Notes: generated by a model from the letters alone, not told the origin. Positions 1 through 6,857 are shown, counted from the stretch's first letter. The stretch: DNA of 8,011 nucleotides from an archaeon (GCA_002688965.1 NZEE01000079.1:1-8011), one strand, 5' to 3'. Made by a program: numbers and translations.

Positions 1-275
1 ATAACATTCTCCATCCCAAAAAATTCTTTCTCAAAATATTTGAATAACTTTATATTTTCACCGTCAAATATTTTTCTTTTTCTAGGATCATTATCGGGCA
101 TCTCATATACGCCACGATCTTCAATTACACTACATAGTCTTCTATGCGATAATTGGATTATAGAAGGGTCTTTATTGACAACATCGAGATAGTCCAAAAA
201 AGTACCTTCAAACCTAGAATCTTTCTTACCTTTTCTCTGTGCTTCAATTAATTTTAAGAATTTTTGTTTTGTCAT
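1..275 (-). CDS. prkA: PrkA/YeaG-family AAA+ serine protein kinase, N-terminal part only
   Basis: This is the 5' end of a gene cut by the window edge; 91 residues are visible and the rest lies to the left. The visible part matches the family's N-terminal region: a basic helix, then FEGTFLDYLDVVNKDPSI (residues 22-39), closely resembling the WEGTFADYLEIIKENP block of Bacillus PrkA, then a QLSHRRLCSVI segment and a KYFEKEFFGMENV segment (about 79-91) like FFDRELFGLEEAL. The AAA+ Walker motifs expected downstream are outside the window, so activity cannot be judged. Full-length homologues are about 630-645 residues. The start is the ATG at 275, because a stop codon lies two codons upstream in frame; a weak GGA lies about 12 nt before it. 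It follows the SpoVR stop by 22 bp, so it is probably the last visible gene of the same transcript. PrkA is described as a cytoplasmic kinase or AAA+ enzyme acting with YeaH and SpoVR under starvation or during sporulation. Family call from sequence resemblance; phage role is inferred. Confidence 0.85.
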   Translation of the reverse strand, partial: MTKQKFLKLIEAQRKGKKDSRFEGTFLDYLDVVNKDPSIIQLSHRRLCSVIEDRGVYEMPDNDPRKRKIFDGENIKLFKYFEKEFFGMENV

Positions 276-297
276 TTGTTAATATCCATTAAACTAA

Positions 298-1605
298 TTA
301 GATTTCCCATGGTTCATCTTCAATAACAGTGTGCAATTTTACCACATCTCCCCATAATGTGCTTACATGCATGACAACTTCATCAGCATGATCGAGGTCC
401 AGATCACGTCCATCATGATCGTGTTCTAGAGCCAGGATGTTTCCAACCTCAACTTCCCTAACATATATTCTAGGTATACCACCGGCACCCACATTTCTAA
501 TTAGGCGATCCTTAACTGGCTTCCATCCCTCCTCATCAGAAATTTCATCTACAACATATGTACCTTTCTTATTAGCAAATGAAAATAGATTTAAGTCCTC
601 ACAATCCTGTTGTGTAAGATACTGTCTCAAAAAAGAAACATCATGTGCACATTCTCTTGCAAGAAAACATTCTTCAATTCCATGTCTCTCTTCAATTTTT
701 TTAAATAAATAAAACCCGAGATGGTACGGATTTAGTCCACCTAAGTGAGGCCTTATTACCTGATTATGACTTTTTATGAATGGAATGTGTAATGAATCCG
801 ATAAATCTAATTCACCCATAAGACGATAATGCCAGAATGATGCCCATCCTTCATTCATAATTTTTGTCTGAATTTGAGGAAGAAAATATGCTGCTTCATC
901 CATTACAATTTCAATTAAATCCTGCTCCCAATCCTGAAGATTTCTACTGTGCTCCAGAATAAAAGCCAGTATGTTTATATCCGGCTCTAATGGAATTTTT
1001 TCTATATCAAAATTTTTAAATTTTCCATCGGTATCACCCTTTATGAGTTCTGTATATTGGTCTTTTAGGTTCCCATGGGATATCCTAGGTCTCAAATCAT
1101 GTGGTCTTTGAAATTGTAATGCATGTGCTGCATCCAGTACCTCTTCAACTTTTTCGATTCCAATACTGGGGTCTTCAATATAGTCTCTTATGCGACGTTT
1201 GGCATTTCGAAATCTAATAACAACATTTTCAGGTCTAGTTTTCGAAAACATTCGATTATTTTTAAAAAAATCAGAATGACCAACACAGTGACACATAATC
1301 AGCACCTGCAAATAAAGAGGGTTTTCACGCATCAAATATGAAATTGATGGATCAGAATTAATGATTAATTCATATGGTAGCCCTTCCATTCCGGCATTAT
1401 ACAACTGGTGTGTTCTTTCGAAACTCTTTCCAAAAGACCAATGTGAATAGTGGCTAGGCATCCCGTGATATGCCATGTTCCCTATCATCTCATAATAATC
1501 GCATGTCTCATATATAATTGGGAACCAGTCAAGTCCTCTCTTGGAAGCCAGGTCACAAATTTTGGAGTCCCATTCTTCTAGATCTTCAAGAGACCAATCA
1601 CCCAT
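298..1605 (-). CDS. spoVR: SpoVR/YcgB family protein
   Basis: The product is 435 residues, slightly shorter than Bacillus SpoVR (about 470) and E. coli YcgB (about 510). Numbered from the ATG at 1605, the family blocks are all present: MPSHYSHWSFGKSF (49-62), YELIINSDP (78-86), HCVGHSDFFKNN (106-117), NEGWASFWHYRLM (251-263) and NPYHLGFYLFKKIEE (292-306). The C-terminus has an acidic/His stretch (EHDHDGRDLDLDHADE, about 394-409). There is no signal peptide or membrane segment, so it is cytoplasmic. A longer TTG start at 1620 exists, but the ATG at 1605 is preferred because GGGGGA (1613-1618) lies 7 nt upstream of it. That ATG overlaps the end of the YeaH gene by 8 bp, so translation of the two is probably coupled. 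SpoVR is needed for spore cortex formation in Bacillus; its biochemical activity is not firmly established. It appears intact and complete. Its position between YeaH and PrkA genes supports a joint function. Confidence 0.93.
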   Translation of the reverse strand: MGDWSLEDLEEWDSKICDLASKRGLDWFPIIYETCDYYEMIGNMAYHGMPSHYSHWSFGKSFERTHQLYNAGMEGLPYELIINSDPSISYLMRENPLYLQVLIMCHCVGHSDFFKNNRMFSKTRPENVVIRFRNAKRRIRDYIEDPSIGIEKVEEVLDAAHALQFQRPHDLRPRISHGNLKDQYTELIKGDTDGKFKNFDIEKIPLEPDINILAFILEHSRNLQDWEQDLIEIVMDEAAYFLPQIQTKIMNEGWASFWHYRLMGELDLSDSLHIPFIKSHNQVIRPHLGGLNPYHLGFYLFKKIEERHGIEECFLARECAHDVSFLRQYLTQQDCEDLNLFSFANKKGTYVVDEISDEEGWKPVKDRLIRNVGAGGIPRIYVREVEVGNILALEHDHDGRDLDLDHADEVVMHVSTLWGDVVKLHTVIEDEPWEI

Positions 1606-2785
1606 CTGACTTTCCCCCAAATACTTTTCGAAATGCCGGCCAGATATCTAACTTATCAAATATCTTAACAATTTTAAAACGACGATCTACAAAAGATGAA
1701 AATGCATTTGAAAGCCTGGACTCTCTCTGACCTTGCCATTCAATTCGTTCCCTCTCAGGCTCAATCTCACAATAGCAATATAATTGACAAATTTGTTTAA
1801 GCGTCATGACGGCCTGATTACAAATTGACGTGTCATTTTCCCAGTTATCGCCGTCAGAACATTGAAAGCAATATAGGTTCCAAGAATTTGGATGATAACG
1901 CTGAGTAATAATCTCGTGTGTGTGTTGTAATGCTGAAGAAACCAGGGTTCCTCCTCCGGCACCACGTGTAAAAAATTGTTGTTCGTTTACCTCATAAGAC
2001 TGGGTGTCATGTGCAACAAAAATAATTTCGATTGCCTCATATCGATGACGCAAAAATTGATAAAGTAGAAAATAAAAACTTCTTGCTAAGAATTTCTTTT
2101 CTTTTGTCATTGATCCGGATATGTCCATGATGAAAAATATTGCAGCGTTATTTGACTCCTTTTGTGTTTGCTTAATATGTTTATAACGCAAATCATTATT
2201 ATGAAATGAAAATCGCTCTTCAGAATTATCATCATTATCATGTTTGAGATTATCCAAGCTCGATTTCTTTTTTCTTTTAATCCGATTAATGGCAGTTTTC
2301 TTCTTGTCTAGTCTGGGTCGAATTCCTTTATTTCTATACCCATGTCTTTTAAAACTCTCAGACGTTATCTTTTTTAGTCTCTTTTTTTCTAATTCTGGTA
2401 ATTCCAGATCAGCAAATAGATACTCCGCTAATTCTTCAAGCGTTATTTCAACCTCATAATATTCTTCGCCGGCTTCGGTCCCTGCTTCCGAACCAGGTTG
2501 TTTTTCTTTTGGTGCTTCACCAATTGATTGTCCTCGTGTTACATCTTTATCCTTTGCGGATCCAACTTTTGAATTACTCTGATTATCACCAAAAATAAAA
2601 CGGTATTCCTTAATACCCCGAACAGGTATCCTTATTTTTTTCTTTCCATCCTGCCCAATGATACTCTCCTCAGCAACAATGTCATAAACACCTTCTCGAA
2701 TGGCCTTTTCAATTTTTTTCTTGTGGCGGCGCCGGTCCGACGCAGATCGATCTGCTGATGTCTTATGGTGTTTAAATGTTGACAT
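1598..2785 (-). CDS. yeaH: YeaH/YhbH family protein (DUF444, vWA-type)
   Basis: The 395-residue product is the normal size for the family (Bacillus YhbH is about 390). The N-terminus is strongly basic (DRRRHKKKIEKAIREG, 17-32). A hydrophilic, low-complexity linker follows (about 68-108), then an acidic helix region (EITLEELAEYLFADLELPE, 113-131), a basic block (about 151-175) and a von Willebrand A-like domain. That domain carries a MIDAS-type metal site: DISGSM (221-226), the GGGT threonine at 280, and SDGDNW (310-315). In bacteria the gene adjoins prkA/yeaG and takes part in the starvation or sporulation response; a vWA partner for an AAA+ protein recalls MoxR-vWA pairs, though that mechanism is inference here. 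The ATG shares one base with the stop of the upstream HAD-Nudix gene (TAATG), and no good Shine-Dalgarno is seen, which suggests translational coupling. It overlaps the SpoVR gene downstream by 8 bp. It looks intact. Confidence 0.92.
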   Translation of the reverse strand: MSTFKHHKTSADRSASDRRRHKKKIEKAIREGVYDIVAEESIIGQDGKKKIRIPVRGIKEYRFIFGDNQSNSKVGSAKDKDVTRGQSIGEAPKEKQPGSEAGTEAGEEYYEVEITLEELAEYLFADLELPELEKKRLKKITSESFKRHGYRNKGIRPRLDKKKTAINRIKRKKKSSLDNLKHDNDDNSEERFSFHNNDLRYKHIKQTQKESNNAAIFFIMDISGSMTKEKKFLARSFYFLLYQFLRHRYEAIEIIFVAHDTQSYEVNEQQFFTRGAGGGTLVSSALQHTHEIITQRYHPNSWNLYCFQCSDGDNWENDTSICNQAVMTLKQICQLYCYCEIEPERERIEWQGQRESRLSNAFSSFVDRRFKIVKIFDKLDIWPAFRKVFGGKSDG

Positions 2786-3744
2786 TATATATCATGTATT
2801 TCCGTTATCTTTTTTGCGTATCCCAAAGCAGGGCGAAGGTATGATGTAAATTTCTGAAGTGCCTCGTTCCAATCTAACCATTTAGCACCATGGTGTTCAT
2901 AAATTCCTGTCTCTGGATTTTTTCTAATTTTGGGTTCATCTTCCGTCGTACCTATGAATAATGTTAAATGTTCAACAACCGTAATTGGATTAAGGCCCCA
3001 TGGAAAATTTAGATTTGATATTGAGGCCTCTTCGAATGTTTCTCTAATGGCCGCCTCAAATGGTGTTTCATTAGCCTCTATTTTTCCTTTTGGAAAATCA
3101 TATCCCCCATAAAGCCTTAGGCCTAAAATTTTATACATATTATCAAATTTTTTAAGAACGATAATTCCGGCGCCAGGATCTTTTTCTTGTTGTTTTTTAT
3201 TTATCACTTCCTTAATAAAATCTTCAAGCAATTCAGTCTGTTTAGTTTTTACATGTTGATATCCAAAATTTATGTCATACCCTTTTGTAACCTTCTCAAT
3301 TTCTTTAATATTTTTTAGATTATCTTCATAAACAAAAACTTCACTAAATTCTCCGGAACTAAGAAATGAATCGACAACCTGGCCTTTTGCAATAGGATTG
3401 GCAGACCCTACGGCAATTACCTCAACTGTACGGGATACATTATGATCTAGTAAAAACGACACCACCGGTTGGGCGTTACTTCTGGCGGTTAGAATAATTA
3501 CCTTAGATTGTGCTTCAGTACTAGCAGAAAGTAGGTCTACAAATATCTCTTTTATGACTGTCGCAGTCTTTGGATATTTTTCAAATTCGCTAAAGTCGAA
3601 CTGATCTCCGGGCTGTTCACTATACATTGCAAAATCATGACTACTGAGAATTGACTCATCTCCATCTGCATGTATAATCCTTACTTTATTCGATGATCTT
3701 ACCAGCGTGTCATCAAAATCAAAGATTTTGAGTATCTTTCCCAT
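2785..3744 (-). CDS. HAD phosphatase-Nudix hydrolase fusion protein
   Basis: One 319-residue chain contains two enzyme domains. The N-terminal domain (1 to about 170) is HAD-like: motif I is FDFDDTL (8-14) with nucleophile D9 and general acid D11, motif II is ILTAR (84-88), a candidate motif III lysine is K120, and motif IV is VYEDN (138-142). The C-terminal domain (about 190-310) is Nudix: G220, E226, R234, E235, E238 and E239 fit GX5EX7REUXEEXGU, with serine (S241) in place of the last glycine. HAD enzymes of this type remove phosphates; Nudix enzymes cleave nucleoside diphosphates linked to another group. Together they could clean up modified nucleotides or process nucleic-acid ends or caps, but the substrate cannot be read from sequence. 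A basic linker (NKKQQEKDP, 182-190) separates the domains. It lies 19 bp after the helicase stop and shares one base with the YeaH start, so it is part of the same operon. Domain calls are secure; the biological role is not. Confidence 0.9.
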   Translation of the reverse strand: MGKILKIFDFDDTLVRSSNKVRIIHADGDESILSSHDFAMYSEQPGDQFDFSEFEKYPKTATVIKEIFVDLLSASTEAQSKVIILTARSNAQPVVSFLLDHNVSRTVEVIAVGSANPIAKGQVVDSFLSSGEFSEVFVYEDNLKNIKEIEKVTKGYDINFGYQHVKTKQTELLEDFIKEVINKKQQEKDPGAGIIVLKKFDNMYKILGLRLYGGYDFPKGKIEANETPFEAAIRETFEEASISNLNFPWGLNPITVVEHLTLFIGTTEDEPKIRKNPETGIYEHHGAKWLDWNEALQKFTSYLRPALGYAKKITEIHDI

Positions 3745-3763
3745 AATATTAAGTATCTTGCTG

Positions 3764-5383
3764 TCACTTTACAATGCACTCAGTAAAACTACTAGGAAAT
3801 AAATTGCCGTGGCGATATGAAAATTTTCTGAAATCAGAATCAATAATATACGTTACAGCTGAATCATTTTCACTTCTAATACTTCTACCTGATGCCTGTA
3901 CTATAGTTTTTGCAGTCCGATATGCATACCACCATTTCCACTTATGCATCTTCTTTCGAATTAATTTATCACCTAGATACGGGAATGGGACCTTACAAAT
4001 TATCTGAAATCTTGAACTGTCATATGATAAATCAACACCCTCTGTCATTGAAGGTGATAAAAGAACAGTTGGCTTTTTCGATTTCATATGACGCTCTAAA
4101 ATTATATCTCTGTTCTGACTGTTATGAATTAATACTCTCCTGTCTTTTAGGAAACCGTACAGGAATTTTGCAATTCTAAATGTGTGACAATGAATGATAC
4201 CTTTTTCATTTTTATGATTTTTTAGAATTTCCTGAACTGCGGCGCCTAGGTTTGGAAGCGTGCTCTGAATATTTGCTGCTGACATACTTCCAATTCCTTC
4301 TACAATTACGGGACGATTCTCTTTAGGGAACGGCGAAGGCAGTGATATGAATGCAACATCTTTATCTTCCAACCCTAGGAGCTCACAAAATCCAGACTTA
4401 TTCAAAATAGTAGCTGACATCATTATAACTTTTTCACCAAAACGAAATAACATCTGTTCTGCAAACGGTGCTATATCAATTGGCTTGAATTCAATTTTTG
4501 CAACTGTTTTATCTCCTGCATCGATAAAATTGAATATCCAATTTTCCTTCTGGTATATGTCAATGAATCGTCTAAGCTTGCAATTATGCTTATCCAATAT
4601 TTCAAACTGTTTGGCTATCTTGACAAATTCCTGTAATTTGTCGTCTGTTCCTATCAGCTTTTCTAACATCTTTTCCATATGCTTAAAATGAGAATTTAAT
4701 TTTGGAGCATAGATCTCATTAATCCATTTCCATGCCTGAGCCTGTGTATTTAGTTTTGGCAATTGTAATTTTAAAATCTGTTGACAGAAACGCTCACTAA
4801 CTGATATTTCAATAAATTTACTCAATTCGGTATCAACGTTATGTGCTTCATCAATAACTAAAAATTGTCTAGGTTTAATCTTTCCGGCATATGTTGTCTC
4901 CGCCAGGAAATACGGAAAGTTAGTAACACTCTCTTTAGACTTTAAAAATTCTTCCTTGGCAGTTTTATATGTACAGTTAAAAACGCACGTTCTAAAAAAA
5001 GCAGAATCCTTTGAGGCCGTTTTTAGTGCGCGGAGACTCTCGGCACAATTGTTTTTTTTGTAATATTTACACCGATAATTGGTTGATGATTGTACAGACG
5101 ACATATGTCCATGGGGTTTCCCAAAATCTCTAACATATTGTTCCTGTAGAATTTTTTGTGTGGTTAGAAAGTATGTCCCACTCTCATAGGCCTCACTAGT
5201 TATCCCTAGATGTGTTAGTACTTTTCCAAGCGTATACCCAACGGCACTCTTACCTACACCGGTACCGGCTTCTATAACGACAAATTTTTTCCCTTCGGAT
5301 AAAAATTTATCAAGTGTAAAATCTATAGCTTTTTGCTGGTGTTCCCTAGGTGTCTCATGGGGAAAAAAAGGATACCAATCCAT
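3764..5383 (-). CDS. DinG/XPD-like superfamily 2 DNA helicase with Fe-S cluster
   Basis: The 539-residue protein has the ordered motifs of Rad3/XPD/DinG helicases: a Q-like motif PREHQQKAI (12-20), Walker A GTGVGKS (40-46), LTTQKILQEQY (73-83), DEAH (178-181), MSAT (322-325), a second-domain block SPSMTEGVDL (443-452), and motif VI QASGRSIRSENDSA (496-509) with likely arginine fingers R500 and R503. Four cysteines between motifs Ia and II (C105, C113, C133, C137; spacing X7, X19, X3) match the Fe-S cluster position of XPD and DinG. Such enzymes unwind DNA 5' to 3' using ATP and resolve forked or R-loop structures, so a role in replication, repair or recombination is likely. The protein is shorter than E. 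coli DinG (about 716), within the range of phage relatives. The start at 5383 has only a weak TGGA about 8 nt upstream. It is the first gene of the long minus-strand run ending in prkA. Confidence 0.9.
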   Translation of the reverse strand: MDWYPFFPHETPREHQQKAIDFTLDKFLSEGKKFVVIEAGTGVGKSAVGYTLGKVLTHLGITSEAYESGTYFLTTQKILQEQYVRDFGKPHGHMSSVQSSTNYRCKYYKKNNCAESLRALKTASKDSAFFRTCVFNCTYKTAKEEFLKSKESVTNFPYFLAETTYAGKIKPRQFLVIDEAHNVDTELSKFIEISVSERFCQQILKLQLPKLNTQAQAWKWINEIYAPKLNSHFKHMEKMLEKLIGTDDKLQEFVKIAKQFEILDKHNCKLRRFIDIYQKENWIFNFIDAGDKTVAKIEFKPIDIAPFAEQMLFRFGEKVIMMSATILNKSGFCELLGLEDKDVAFISLPSPFPKENRPVIVEGIGSMSAANIQSTLPNLGAAVQEILKNHKNEKGIIHCHTFRIAKFLYGFLKDRRVLIHNSQNRDIILERHMKSKKPTVLLSPSMTEGVDLSYDSSRFQIICKVPFPYLGDKLIRKKMHKWKWWYAYRTAKTIVQASGRSIRSENDSAVTYIIDSDFRKFSYRHGNLFPSSFTECIVK

Positions 5384-5500
5384 GAACAGTCCATATTTTA
5401 TTTAATTAATTTTAAAAAAAAATATGCATATGTACACATATCAACGCTTAAGTTTAGTCAGTAACTAGTCAAATGGGTGACCCTAATTTGTACGATTACC
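5384..5500. other. AT-rich intergenic gap before the helicase operon
   Basis: These 117 bp lie between two minus-strand genes and are one of the largest non-coding stretches here. They contain a nine-A run on the plus strand (5414-5422, read as U on the minus transcript) and small inverted repeats. No convincing sigma70 or T4-type late promoter is seen. The best late-like site (ATTAAATA, minus strand, 5399-5406) matches the consensus in only 6 of 8 positions and would leave a leader of about 10 nt. A promoter for the helicase operon is expected here but not identified. Confidence 0.5.
5414..5441 (-). terminator. Weak candidate terminator after the 72-aa gene
   Basis: On the minus strand an inverted repeat ATATG-TGTA-CATAT (5428-5441, 5-bp arms, 4-nt loop) is followed by the small palindrome TATGCATA and then nine Ts (5422-5414). 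The U-run is good, but the stem is short and AT-only apart from one G-C pair, so termination would be weak. Confidence 0.3.
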
Positions 5501-5719
5501 CTATAAGAATAATAGTACCAAGCGATCGAACCATGTTGCATCAGGGATACTAGATGAATACTTTTCAGCCCTTTCTGAAAAACGTAATAGCTCGGAGTCA
5601 GTCACTAATAATTGGACTGGGTTTCCCTTAGGGTCTACGGCAGTAAGGCAATTATAGTGACTGCTTGAATTACCCTTTTTTGCATTATTTTTAACTTTTA
5701 CTATTTTTCCAACGACCAT
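5501..5719 (-). CDS. Small conserved-looking phage protein of unknown function (72 aa)
   Basis: The gene is not assigned to a function. It starts MVVGKIVKVKNNAKKGNS and continues with HYNCLTAVDPKGNPVQLLVT and a helical DSELLRFSERAEK segment (41-53). The N-terminal pattern (KVKNNAKKGNSSSHYNC) reminds me of small hypothetical proteins in marine T4-like phages, from memory rather than a search. The basic N-terminus and short strand-rich middle suggest a small soluble protein, possibly nucleic-acid or protein binding. The open frame extends to an ATG at 5785, but GGAG (5727-5730) sits 7 nt before the ATG at 5719, which is chosen. The longer version would add a hydrophobic leader unlike the rest and overlap the divergent protease gene. 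Its promoter must lie in or near the short divergent gap with the protease gene. Confidence 0.8.
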   Translation of the reverse strand: MVVGKIVKVKNNAKKGNSSSHYNCLTAVDPKGNPVQLLVTDSELLRFSERAEKYSSSIPDATWFDRLVLLFL

Positions 5720-5770
5720 TTTTATGCTCCGTTCAATAATGTATATTACCATGCAGAGTTCGTAAAATAA
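5720..5770. promoter_or_regulatory. Divergent intergenic region, probable promoters for both sides
   Basis: This 51-bp gap separates the minus-strand 72-aa gene from the plus-strand protease gene, the only divergent junction in the window. On the plus strand TATATT (5742-5747) is a 5/6 match to a -10 box with no good -35; on the minus strand TGGTAATAT is a partial extended -10. GGAG for the minus gene lies at 5727-5730. No exact T4-type late promoter is present. The location makes promoter activity likely; the exact boxes are uncertain. Confidence 0.35.
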
Positions 5771-6556
5771 ATGAAACGTATACATCTAAAAGAGCGATTA
5801 CAGTCCCTACACAGTGTCATACGTATGCCATTGGTGGTTGCAGCCATAATACTTTTGCTATTACAATTACGGACTAGTCCCGCAATGGATATGCCTAAAG
5901 AATCCTTTGTCATGGTTCGAGTCAAAACATTTTCGAAAATTACTAGCTGTGAAGGCTCAAAAGAAAAATGTGAAAAAATTCTAAATAATGACAAAGAAAT
6001 GCAGGGATTACGAAAGGGATCCGGACTAGTAATTCGACACCAGGATAATAAATCTTGGATCCTGACTGCAGCACATGTATGTCAGGCACAAAATCCGGAG
6101 TCATTAGTTTTAAATGATGCTAAACTTAAGATGACAACCAGGTTGGAAATTAAAGTTATTGATTTCTTTGGGAATCTTCACAATGCGACCACGATACACT
6201 TTGATGAATTGAATGATTTATGCCTGATGTCATCTCCGGGCACGTGGGGAAAAGTTGTTCGAGTATCTCCTCATGCGCCTGAGTATGGTGAAACTGTCTA
6301 TAACCTGGCCGGCCCATATGGGATATTCAGTCCCAAAATGGTCCTAATGTTTAAGGGAATATACTCTGGTAACGACTTTGGTGGAAATGAAATGTTTACA
6401 TTTCCTGCCAGGCCTGGAAGTAGTGGGTCTGCAATCTTTAACGAGAGCGGTGAATTAGTTTCCGTTCTACACTCAGCGGCACGTAATTTGGAAAACCTTG
6501 CCATTGGGTGCGGCTATGAAAATTTAGTTGCTTTTATTTCAACATATCTGAAATAA
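5771..6556 (+). CDS. Exported trypsin-like serine protease
   Basis: The 261-residue protein has an N-terminal export signal: a basic start (MKRIHLKER), a hydrophobic core LVVAAIILLLLQL (21-33), and a possible cleavage site near TSPA (35-38). The mature part is a chymotrypsin-fold (S1-type) protease with the full triad: H102 in LTAAHVC, D149 in NDLCLM, and S218 in GSSGSA. G216-G219 shape the oxyanion hole. Cysteines at 60, 67, 104, 151 and 247 could form disulfides, fitting a periplasmic or extracellular location. No PDZ domain follows, so it is a bare protease rather than a DegP/DegQ type. The start at 5771 has a weak AGAG upstream; an ATG at 5825 is an alternative but would remove the basic N-region. 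It is the only plus-strand gene, divergent from the 72-aa gene and ending 7 bp from the stop of the convergent CxxC gene. Its target is unknown; envelope or virion protein processing are possibilities. Confidence 0.88.
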   Translation: MKRIHLKERLQSLHSVIRMPLVVAAIILLLLQLRTSPAMDMPKESFVMVRVKTFSKITSCEGSKEKCEKILNNDKEMQGLRKGSGLVIRHQDNKSWILTAAHVCQAQNPESLVLNDAKLKMTTRLEIKVIDFFGNLHNATTIHFDELNDLCLMSSPGTWGKVVRVSPHAPEYGETVYNLAGPYGIFSPKMVLMFKGIYSGNDFGGNEMFTFPARPGSSGSAIFNESGELVSVLHSAARNLENLAIGCGYENLVAFISTYLK

Positions 6557-6563
6557 ATTAACG

Positions 6564-6851
6564 CTAGCGACGTCGACGAATTTTTACACCAGAAATTTTA
6601 TTCCGGCCACGCTCCACAGCTCGTGATTGTGACTTTGTAGGCTCTTCTATAATGTCCTTGATGTAGGCCAGACGATAGCTACCACACATTTCACACATAA
6701 AAGTAAAGTGTGACCCATCCGGGTCAACGGCTTCAAATATTGAATCGATTTTGCCATATCCTAATTTCTCATCCGGATATCGCGTGCTAGTGACCTTATC
6801 CCCAACTTTATAACCCTTATACTCTTGTACACGCTTTACTGAATCGCCCAT
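6564..6851 (-). CDS. Small CxxC protein with arginine-rich tail, unknown function
   Basis: The 95-residue protein is not recognised. The first part (YKGYKVGDKVTSTRYP, 11-26) looks like a small beta-barrel of SH3 or KOW type. A strand-rich middle with AVDPDG (41-46) follows, then a single CEMC pair (C53, C56), which could bind metal only as a dimer or with other ligands, or act in redox. The last quarter is strongly basic (RGRNKISGVKIRRRR, 81-95), suggesting nucleic-acid binding. It starts 6 bp after the upstream gene's stop, with no clear Shine-Dalgarno, so it is probably co-transcribed and possibly coupled. It ends tail to tail with the protease gene, with 7 bp between stop codons. The gene is credible from spacing and composition; the function is unknown. 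Confidence 0.75.
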   Translation of the reverse strand: MGDSVKRVQEYKGYKVGDKVTSTRYPDEKLGYGKIDSIFEAVDPDGSHFTFMCEMCGSYRLAYIKDIIEEPTKSQSRAVERGRNKISGVKIRRRR

Positions 6852-6857
6852 ATAGTA

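Noticed and set aside
1598..1620. A longer SpoVR start at TTG 1620
   Set aside because: The TTG overlaps the GGGGGA that serves as the ribosome binding site for the ATG at 1605, which has ideal 7-nt spacing.
3199..3206. GATAAATA on the minus strand inside the HAD-Nudix gene
   Set aside because: It differs from the consensus at the first base and lies within coding sequence far from any start.
4347..4691. A 114-codon plus-strand open frame opposite the helicase
   Set aside because: It lies wholly within the helicase gene, whose motifs are unambiguous, and its product has no recognisable features.
5399..5406. Late-promoter-like ATTAAATA on the minus strand before the helicase
   Set aside because: Only 6 of 8 positions match TATAAATA, and the resulting leader would be about 10 nt, too short for a ribosome binding site.
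5720..5785. A 94-residue version of the small gene starting at 5785
   Set aside because: It would overlap the start of the divergent protease gene, and the internal ATG at 5719 has GGAG at proper spacing.
6562..6578. Three overlapping 8-bp palindromes (CGCTAGCG, CGACGTCG, CGTCGACG) at the convergent gene ends
   Set aside because: They follow from the run of arginine codons and the stop of the CxxC gene; the stems are too short and overlapping to form a convincing terminator.
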